From NCBI GenBank assembly GCA_904501855.1, contig CAJGCI010000017.1, forward strand, positions 1-22,487: a stretch of DNA of 22,487 nucleotides, written 5' to 3'. Below are positions 20,713 through 22,487 of this stretch, one piece after another; position 1 is the stretch's first letter; each line of letters starts with the position of its first letter. This stretch comes from Oscillospiraceae bacterium. GTDB lineage: Bacteria; Bacillota; Clostridia; Oscillospirales; Oscillospiraceae. A program made the translations under genes and the position numbers. The notes under the pieces are model-generated. The model made no database searches and was not told the DNA's origin. It saw only the letters and a program-made list of their open reading frames with translations.

Positions 20713-22487
20713 ATGAACGCAAAGAAATACAAAAAAGTAATAATGCTTTTGGTTCTTTGCCTGATACTTTCCGTAATGGTCCCCATGAGGATGATGCATG
20801 CGGACGCAGACGACGAAATGCCAGATGATGATCTGTCCGGTTCCGCGGTGGCGGTAATGCCCGAAGAGAAAGCGGCAGCCACCGAGAAACCGGCAGAGAG
20901 TGTGGAAACAGCGGAAGAAACGGAATCCGAAGAGGAAACGCCGGCGCCGACGGAATCGGCACCTCCGGAAGAATCGGAAGATCCGGAAGAAGATCTTTCC
21001 GGCAGCGCCACCGCCGCGACGAATGTCACGGCAACTCCGGCACCTACCCCCGACCAGTCTCCTGCGCCTGCTGAGACGGAACAGCCCGTCTCCACACCTT
21101 CCCCCGCGGTGTCGGCATCACCCGAACCTACCGCGACACCGGAACCCACCGCCGATACCGTTGCAGCGGATTCCCAGACTGCCCGGGATATTGCGTACAG
21201 TCAGCCCGCACTGGTCAACCGGCCGACGGGCATCACACCGGGAAGCAGTTCCGTGATCGTCAGTCAGCCCGCCACGGCGGCCAATCCCATCATCCGGGAA
21301 GATTTCCGATTCTGGACGGTAGCGCGCAAATACGCGTTCGCCAAAGAGGATCTGAAGATCCGGGTGCAGATGAATGACGACGGAACGTCGGCGGGATCCC
21401 TGCCCCAGGGCGGTCTCTGCTATGTCCTGAAAGAAGAGGGCAACGGCTGGGATTATGTGGAATCCGGCAAGGTGAGGGGATTTGTACAGGCGGAGCTTCT
21501 GCAGACCGGAGAGGAAGCGGAAGAACTGCTGGAACAGTATCAGGAAGAAGCCAGAAAACTGGCCGAATCCAAAAATACCGCATACTCCGGGATCGAATCC
21601 GTGGCCATGACGGCGGAAACGGAGATGGATCCTCTGGAGAACGAAGCGTTTACGTACCTGAAAGCCACCGTGAACCCCACGGTCTGCACGAAGATCTATG
21701 CGCTGGCGAAAGAAGACCTCCCCATTCTGGAGGAGGGCGATGCCGGAGCCCGTGAGATCGGCAGCGTGAAGAAGGGTGGACTTCTGTACATCATCACCGA
21801 TCGTTTCAACGACTGGGTGTATGTGGAATCCGGGGATGCCCGGGGATTTGTACCGAAGAAGTCCATCAAGACTGGAGGCGTACGGAAAGCGGTCCTGACC
21901 AAAGGGGAAGACTCCTTTGAGACGGCCGTGACCACGGTGAAGCCCAGTGAGAACAAGGCGGTGTACTACACCCTGACTTCCATTCAGTCCGGCGTTCCGG
22001 TGGGTAAGCTTCGGAAATCCATTCTGGATTTTGCGGCACAGTACATAGGAAACCCCTATGTCTGGGGCGGCACCAGTCTGGAAAACGGTGCGGACTGTTC
22101 GGGATTCGTACAGGCCATCTACGCCAACTACGGATACTTCCTGCCGCGTGTGGCGGAAGATCAGGCTGAAGTGGGAACGAAGGTCCCGGTGGGCGATGCA
22201 AAGCCCGGCGATCTGATCTTCTATGCCCGGAACGGATACATTTACCACGTGGTAATGTACGCCGGAGACGGACAGACCATTGAAGCCCATTCGAGCTCCA
22301 CGGGCATCATCCGCGGTACGGTGAATTATGCCAACGCGGTATGGGCCACGAGAGTGCTCAAGGACGTGGATGAGTTCTCGGCGGATATCAATGAACAGAA
22401 CGCCACGGAAGATATGTACGGACAGGATCTGGGTGAGTTCAAGATCACCTACTACTGTGCCTGCGAGATTTGCTGTGACGTGGAAAC
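20713..22487 (+). CDS. Secreted cell-wall hydrolase: SH3-like repeats, NlpC/P60 peptidase, start of a 3D domain (partial at right edge)
   Basis: The frame is open to the end of the window (591 full codons). A signal peptide (basic start, hydrophobic core VIMLLVLCLILSVMV, cut near HADA at about residue 33) is followed by a Glu/Pro/Thr/Ala-rich linker to about residue 160, which could span the wall. Two bacterial SH3-like domains follow (about 200-264 and 313-385). Next is an NlpC/P60 domain from about 433 with Cys462 (GADCSGFVQAIY), His512 (YHVVMYAG) and His526 (EAHSS). Last is LGEFKITYYCACEICC, the opening of a 3D domain, cut by the window edge. NlpC/P60 enzymes cleave stem peptides of peptidoglycan. 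The ribosome binding site is weak (AAGG, 12 bases upstream). Confidence 0.9.
   Translation, partial: MNAKKYKKVIMLLVLCLILSVMVPMRMMHADADDEMPDDDLSGSAVAVMPEEKAAATEKPAESVETAEETESEEETPAPTESAPPEESEDPEEDLSGSATAATNVTATPAPTPDQSPAPAETEQPVSTPSPAVSASPEPTATPEPTADTVAADSQTARDIAYSQPALVNRPTGITPGSSSVIVSQPATAANPIIREDFRFWTVARKYAFAKEDLKIRVQMNDDGTSAGSLPQGGLCYVLKEEGNGWDYVESGKVRGFVQAELLQTGEEAEELLEQYQEEARKLAESKNTAYSGIESVAMTAETEMDPLENEAFTYLKATVNPTVCTKIYALAKEDLPILEEGDAGAREIGSVKKGGLLYIITDRFNDWVYVESGDARGFVPKKSIKTGGVRKAVLTKGEDSFETAVTTVKPSENKAVYYTLTSIQSGVPVGKLRKSILDFAAQYIGNPYVWGGTSLENGADCSGFVQAIYANYGYFLPRVAEDQAEVGTKVPVGDAKPGDLIFYARNGYIYHVVMYAGDGQTIEAHSSSTGIIRGTVNYANAVWATRVLKDVDEFSADINEQNATEDMYGQDLGEFKITYYCACEICCDVE

Noticed and set aside
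1..22487. CRISPR array, insertion sequence, tRNA, rRNA or prophage
   Set aside because: No regularly spaced direct repeats, transposase motifs, terminal repeats with target duplications, or RNA gene signatures were seen.

Overview
The window looks like a chromosomal segment of a moderately GC-rich anaerobic Bacillota, most likely a Lachnospiraceae-type Clostridia. The basis is an oxygen-independent-style cobalamin gene set, strong AGGAGG-like ribosome binding sites, frequent GTG starts, AT-rich intergenic promoters of the TTGACA/TATAAT kind, and a Rho factor with a long N-terminal insert. The genus is inference. No rRNA, tRNA, CRISPR array, transposase or prophage gene is visible.

Positions 1-11442 hold the 3' part of a cobalamin (vitamin B12) operon, all on the plus strand, with genes overlapping or separated by only a few bases. 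The order is cobJ (cut by the left edge), cobK, cbiET, a cbiA-cobT fusion, cobU, cobS, a short cobU-like gene, cobC, cbiB, cobD, cbiP and cbiC. Together these cover late corrin ring methylation and reduction (CobJ, CobK, CbiET, CbiC), amidation (CbiA, CbiP), aminopropanol side-arm formation (CobD, CbiB) and nucleotide-loop assembly (CobU, CobS, CobT, CobC). Early ring genes (cbiL, cbiF, cbiG, cbiD, the chelatase), the corrinoid adenosyltransferase and a threonine kinase are not in the window and presumably lie to the left or elsewhere.

Positions 11443-11708 hold a promoter, a possible structured small RNA with its own intrinsic terminator, and a second long terminator hairpin that serves the convergent gene. 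Positions 11709-13082 (minus) encode a membrane-anchored L,D-transpeptidase. A plus-strand block follows: a PIN-like nuclease, a YitT-family membrane protein and a CpXC zinc-binding protein. A bidirectional terminator separates these from a minus-strand cysteine synthase (16018-16947).

Positions 16948-17520 form a 573-base stretch with no protein gene. It holds the cysK promoter, an inverted repeat, a possible short transcript (promoter plus terminator hairpin) and a structured leader ahead of a DUF1858 gene. Next come idi (isopentenyl-diphosphate isomerase), rho with a structured leader of about 210 bases, a 107-residue protein of unknown function behind a promoter carrying an 18-bp perfect palindrome, and a large secreted SH3-NlpC/P60-3D cell-wall hydrolase that runs off the right edge.

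The most interesting items are the CbiA-CobT fusion and the pair of CobU-like proteins with complementary missing motifs: one keeps the P-loop and the other keeps the E-x-G-x-GIVP motif. Also notable are two candidate small transcripts, the rho leader with an attenuator-like hairpin, and the palindromic operator in front of the small unknown gene.
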